A stretch of 7,709 nucleotides of DNA. It comes from an uncultured Lachnospiraceae bacterium (GTDB lineage: Bacteria; Bacillota; Clostridia; Lachnospirales; Lachnospiraceae). Of this stretch, positions 5,750 to 7,709 are shown piece by piece (position 1 is the stretch's first letter; every line of letters starts with the position of its first letter). A model generated the notes under the pieces. That model made no database searches and was not told where the DNA came from. It saw only the letters and a program-made list of their open reading frames with translations. Location of the stretch: positions 1 through 7,709 of the forward strand of contig CALZPS010000065.1 in NCBI GenBank assembly GCA_945827765.1, read 5' to 3'. A program made the translations under genes and the position numbers.

Positions 5750-7045
5750 TCAGTCCAACTGTCCCAACAAATAATCAATAAACTGCTGTGCTGTCCGCCC
5801 CGACAATCCGCCGTGCGACAGTTCCCACTTATTTGCCTCCAGAAGCAGTTGTTCCTCCGGCATCGTGATACCATGCTGTACCGCCAGCGTCTTCACGATT
5901 TTCTGAAATTCTTTCTTATCCGGAGCGCCATAATAAATCGTCACGCCAAAACGTGCTACCAACGACAGTTTTTCCTGTACCGTGTCATTTGTATGCAGTT
6001 CTTCATCCCGCTCTGTCTTATCGCGGAAGGTTTCCCTGACAAGATGGCGTCGATTTGAAGTAGCATAAATGAGTATGTTATTCGGCTTTTTCTCCAATCC
6101 GCCCTCAATGACTGCTTTCAGGTATTTATATTCAATCTCAAATTCTTCAAATGATAAGTCATCCATGTAAATAATAAACTTGTAATTTCGGTTCTTAATC
6201 TGGGCAATGACATCATTTAAGTCCTGAAACTGATGCTTGTACACTTCAATCATACGCAGTCCCTGATTGTAATATTGATTGAGGATTGCTTTGATGGAAG
6301 TTGATTTTCCGGTTCCCGCATCCCCGTACAGCAGACAGTTGTTCGCCTGTTTTCCCTCCACAAATGCCTTTGTATTGTCAATCAGTTTCTTTTTTGCAAT
6401 CTCATATCCGACCAGATCATCCAGATGCACATGGGCAATATTGGTAATCGGCACAATTTCCACCTCACCACCTTCCGGATGATCGACACGAAAAGCCTTA
6501 TGCAGACCCAGTTTTCCGACTCCAAACTCCTGATAAAATGTTGTCAGACAAGCCTTAAATTCCGGTGCATCCTGACACACTGCCAGCGCCTGACTCAAGT
6601 CACAAATGCGGTCGCGAATCCGCTTGTTGAACACCTTTCCACTCTGATCAACATTTTTATAGTCTAAAAGCAGGCTGAAACATTCTGCCTCCAGTTCTTT
6701 CTCGAGTGGTTGAAAATCATAATCAAACAATTCTTTGAAAATCGTAAAATCATGAAGAGCGATGGCGTTGATACTCCCCTGCACCTCTCCTACGATTTCG
6801 CAGGATGTGCTGTATACATTTTCGTCACTCGCCAGCAGAAATGTCAGATATGTATGCCAGAGGTTTCCCTCAAAACCATGGCTCACCGAGATTTCCAACA
6901 TTTCATTGATACATTCAAACAACAGACTGCGCAAATCTTCTTTATTATAATACTCATTATCATAGTTCTCCATCAGAAAAGTCATATCCTGAAGTATTTC
7001 CCCATATTCCATATTTTTATATAACATTAATTCATTTGTACGCAT
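5750..7045 (-). CDS. DUF815-family AAA+ ATPase (ATP-binding protein of unknown function)
   Basis: Cytoplasmic P-loop ATPase of the DUF815 family; its substrate is not established. The 431-residue protein has an N-terminal region of about 200 residues, rich in acidic and aromatic residues, mostly helical in appearance and without a motif I recognise. The AAA+ module follows: Walker A GDAGTGKS (241-248), Walker B FIIYMDDLSF (290-299), a sensor-1-like YATSNRRHL (327-335), the DUF815-typical DKTERDEELHTNDTVQEKLSL stretch (342-362), and sensor 2 around SGRTAQQF with R417. All ATPase residues look intact, so it should be active. There is no signal peptide or membrane helix. The frame extends to a TTG at 7057, but that TTG overlaps the ribosome binding site; the ATG at 7045 is chosen. 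It starts 15 nt after pheA and is almost certainly co-transcribed with it. Confidence 0.9.
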   Translation of the reverse strand: MRTNELMLYKNMEYGEILQDMTFLMENYDNEYYNKEDLRSLLFECINEMLEISVSHGFEGNLWHTYLTFLLASDENVYSTSCEIVGEVQGSINAIALHDFTIFKELFDYDFQPLEKELEAECFSLLLDYKNVDQSGKVFNKRIRDRICDLSQALAVCQDAPEFKACLTTFYQEFGVGKLGLHKAFRVDHPEGGEVEIVPITNIAHVHLDDLVGYEIAKKKLIDNTKAFVEGKQANNCLLYGDAGTGKSTSIKAILNQYYNQGLRMIEVYKHQFQDLNDVIAQIKNRNYKFIIYMDDLSFEEFEIEYKYLKAVIEGGLEKKPNNILIYATSNRRHLVRETFRDKTERDEELHTNDTVQEKLSLVARFGVTIYYGAPDKKEFQKIVKTLAVQHGITMPEEQLLLEANKWELSHGGLSGRTAQQFIDYLLGQLD

Positions 7046-7051
7046 ATTTTT

Positions 7052-7055
7052 CTCC
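7052..7055 (-). promoter_or_regulatory. Ribosome binding site that fixes the DUF815 ATPase start
   Basis: GGAG on the minus strand lies six bases before the ATG at 7045, within TTGGAGAAAAATATG. The alternative TTG start at 7057 runs directly into this site and has none of its own at a usable distance. Confidence 0.7.
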
Positions 7056-7060
7056 AATCA

Positions 7061-7680
7061 TTAATAATTCCCGAGAATTTTTAAATTAATGGCCTCTTCA
7101 CGCAGACCGCGAATCGCATTTTTCACTGCCGGCTGACCCATATTTCCCTCAAAATCGACAAAAAACCGATACTCCCAGTTTCTTCCTTCTATCGGTCTGG
7201 ATTCAATCTTTGTCATATTTAAATCATTATAGATAAAATGAGACAACAAACGGTACAAGGAACCGCTCTCGTGTGGCAGTTCAAAACAGATGCTGATTTT
7301 TGATGCCTCCTGTAAGAAGATTTTCTGATTTGTGACAATGATAAACCGGGTGGAATTATTCGGCTCATCATTGATATTATCCACCAGCACCTCCAGCCCG
7401 TAAAGCCTGGCTGCATAGGCGCTGCACACAGCCGCCTGACTGAAGTCTTTGTCTTTTAAAATCTTTTGTGCAGCAATTGCAGTATTCACCACACTGATCT
7501 GCTGCCACTGAGTATGCTCATCCAGAAAGTGGGACGCCTGCATCAATGCCTCCGCCTTAGAGTAGACTCTTTCTATCTGCTCCAGTTTAGTTCCCGGCAG
7601 TCCTGCCAATGTATGCTGGATGGGAATGATCGTTTCCGCGACAATATAATTCTCAAATTCAACCAACAAATCATATACCT
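7061..7680 (-). CDS. pheA: Prephenate dehydratase (partial, 5' end lost at contig end)
   Basis: Converts prephenate to phenylpyruvate in phenylalanine synthesis. About 206 residues are visible, running open into the contig end. The periplasmic-binding-like catalytic half continues from VYDLLVEFENYIVAETIIPIQH to the NNSTRFIIV block, whose Thr-Arg-Phe (codons at 7351-7343) is the family's catalytic signature. The C-terminal ACT domain has GSLYRLL (in place of the usual GALV) and IESRP (Glu-Ser-Arg-Pro at 7204-7193), the motifs that bind phenylalanine for feedback inhibition. At least about 70 N-terminal residues are missing if it is a stand-alone enzyme, or about 170 if fused to chorismate mutase; the window cannot decide. 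A TTG at 7669 could be taken as a start but lies in the middle of the conserved domain and is not one. The DUF815 ATPase gene follows 15 nt downstream. Confidence 0.93.
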
Positions 7681-7709
7681 CTGTCTCTTATACACATCTG
7701 ACGCTGCCG
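7681..7709. other. Untrimmed Illumina Nextera (Tn5) transposase adapter, not genomic
   Basis: CTGTCTCTTATACACATCT (7681-7699) is exactly the reverse complement of the 19-bp Tn5 mosaic end used in Nextera libraries. The next ten bases, GACGCTGCCG, continue into the reverse complement of the Nextera read-1 adapter tail. The combination identifies library adapter rather than a natural Tn5/IS50 end, which would continue into IS50 sequence. Genomic sequence stops at 7680. Confidence 0.97.

Noticed and set aside
5654..6058. 134-residue plus-strand open frame starting in the convergent gap
   Set aside because: It starts in the gap but is mostly antisense to the C-terminus of the DUF815 ATPase; no domain, and it runs through the inverted repeat.
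7681..7699. Natural Tn5/IS50 mosaic end marking a transposon
   Set aside because: The bases that follow are the Nextera adapter tail, not IS50, and the match sits at the very end of the sequence.

Overview
The window reads as ordinary chromosomal DNA from an anaerobic Firmicute (Clostridia, most likely Lachnospiraceae). This rests on the gene order, which is close to the B. subtilis ylo region, on strong AGGAGG-type ribosome binding sites, and on the flavour of the proteins (Clostridia-type RimO, an RqcH-type NFACT protein, a DUF815 ATPase beside prephenate dehydratase). No species can be named from the sequence alone. I found no CRISPR array, insertion sequence, prophage, tRNA or rRNA.

Layout. 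Positions 1-3635 hold a minus-strand operon transcribed from right to left: yicC (endoribonuclease family), gmk (guanylate kinase), rpoZ (RNA polymerase omega), rimO (S12 methylthiotransferase) and pgsA (phosphatidylglycerophosphate synthase, cut by the window's left edge). Positions 3636-3902 are a divergent promoter region with a good minus-strand promoter for yicC, a -10 box for the plus-strand gene, two imperfect palindromes that could be operators, and a hairpin at the presumed 5' end of the yicC transcript. Positions 3903-5639 hold the plus-strand gene rqcH (NFACT family, ribosome quality control). A 110-nt convergent gap follows, with a long inverted repeat. Positions 5750-7680 hold a second minus-strand pair: pheA (prephenate dehydratase, 5' end missing) followed 15 nt later by a DUF815 AAA+ ATPase.

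The last 29 bases (7681-7709) are not genomic. They match the reverse complement of the Illumina Nextera transposase adapter (19-bp mosaic end plus part of the read-1 tail). The DNA therefore really ends at 7680, and the missing start of pheA is a contig-end artefact.

Much of the content concerns information processing: nucleotide supply (gmk), transcription (rpoZ), RNA turnover (yicC), ribosome modification (rimO) and rescue of stalled nascent chains (rqcH). Phospholipid synthesis (pgsA) and phenylalanine synthesis (pheA) complete it. The only protein here with no established function is the DUF815 ATPase. I see no convincing new multi-gene system. The points most worth checking are the adapter, the divergent-promoter palindromes, the convergent inverted repeat, the pheA-DUF815 linkage, the Glu97 variant in RqcH, and the absence of remA between yicC and gmk.
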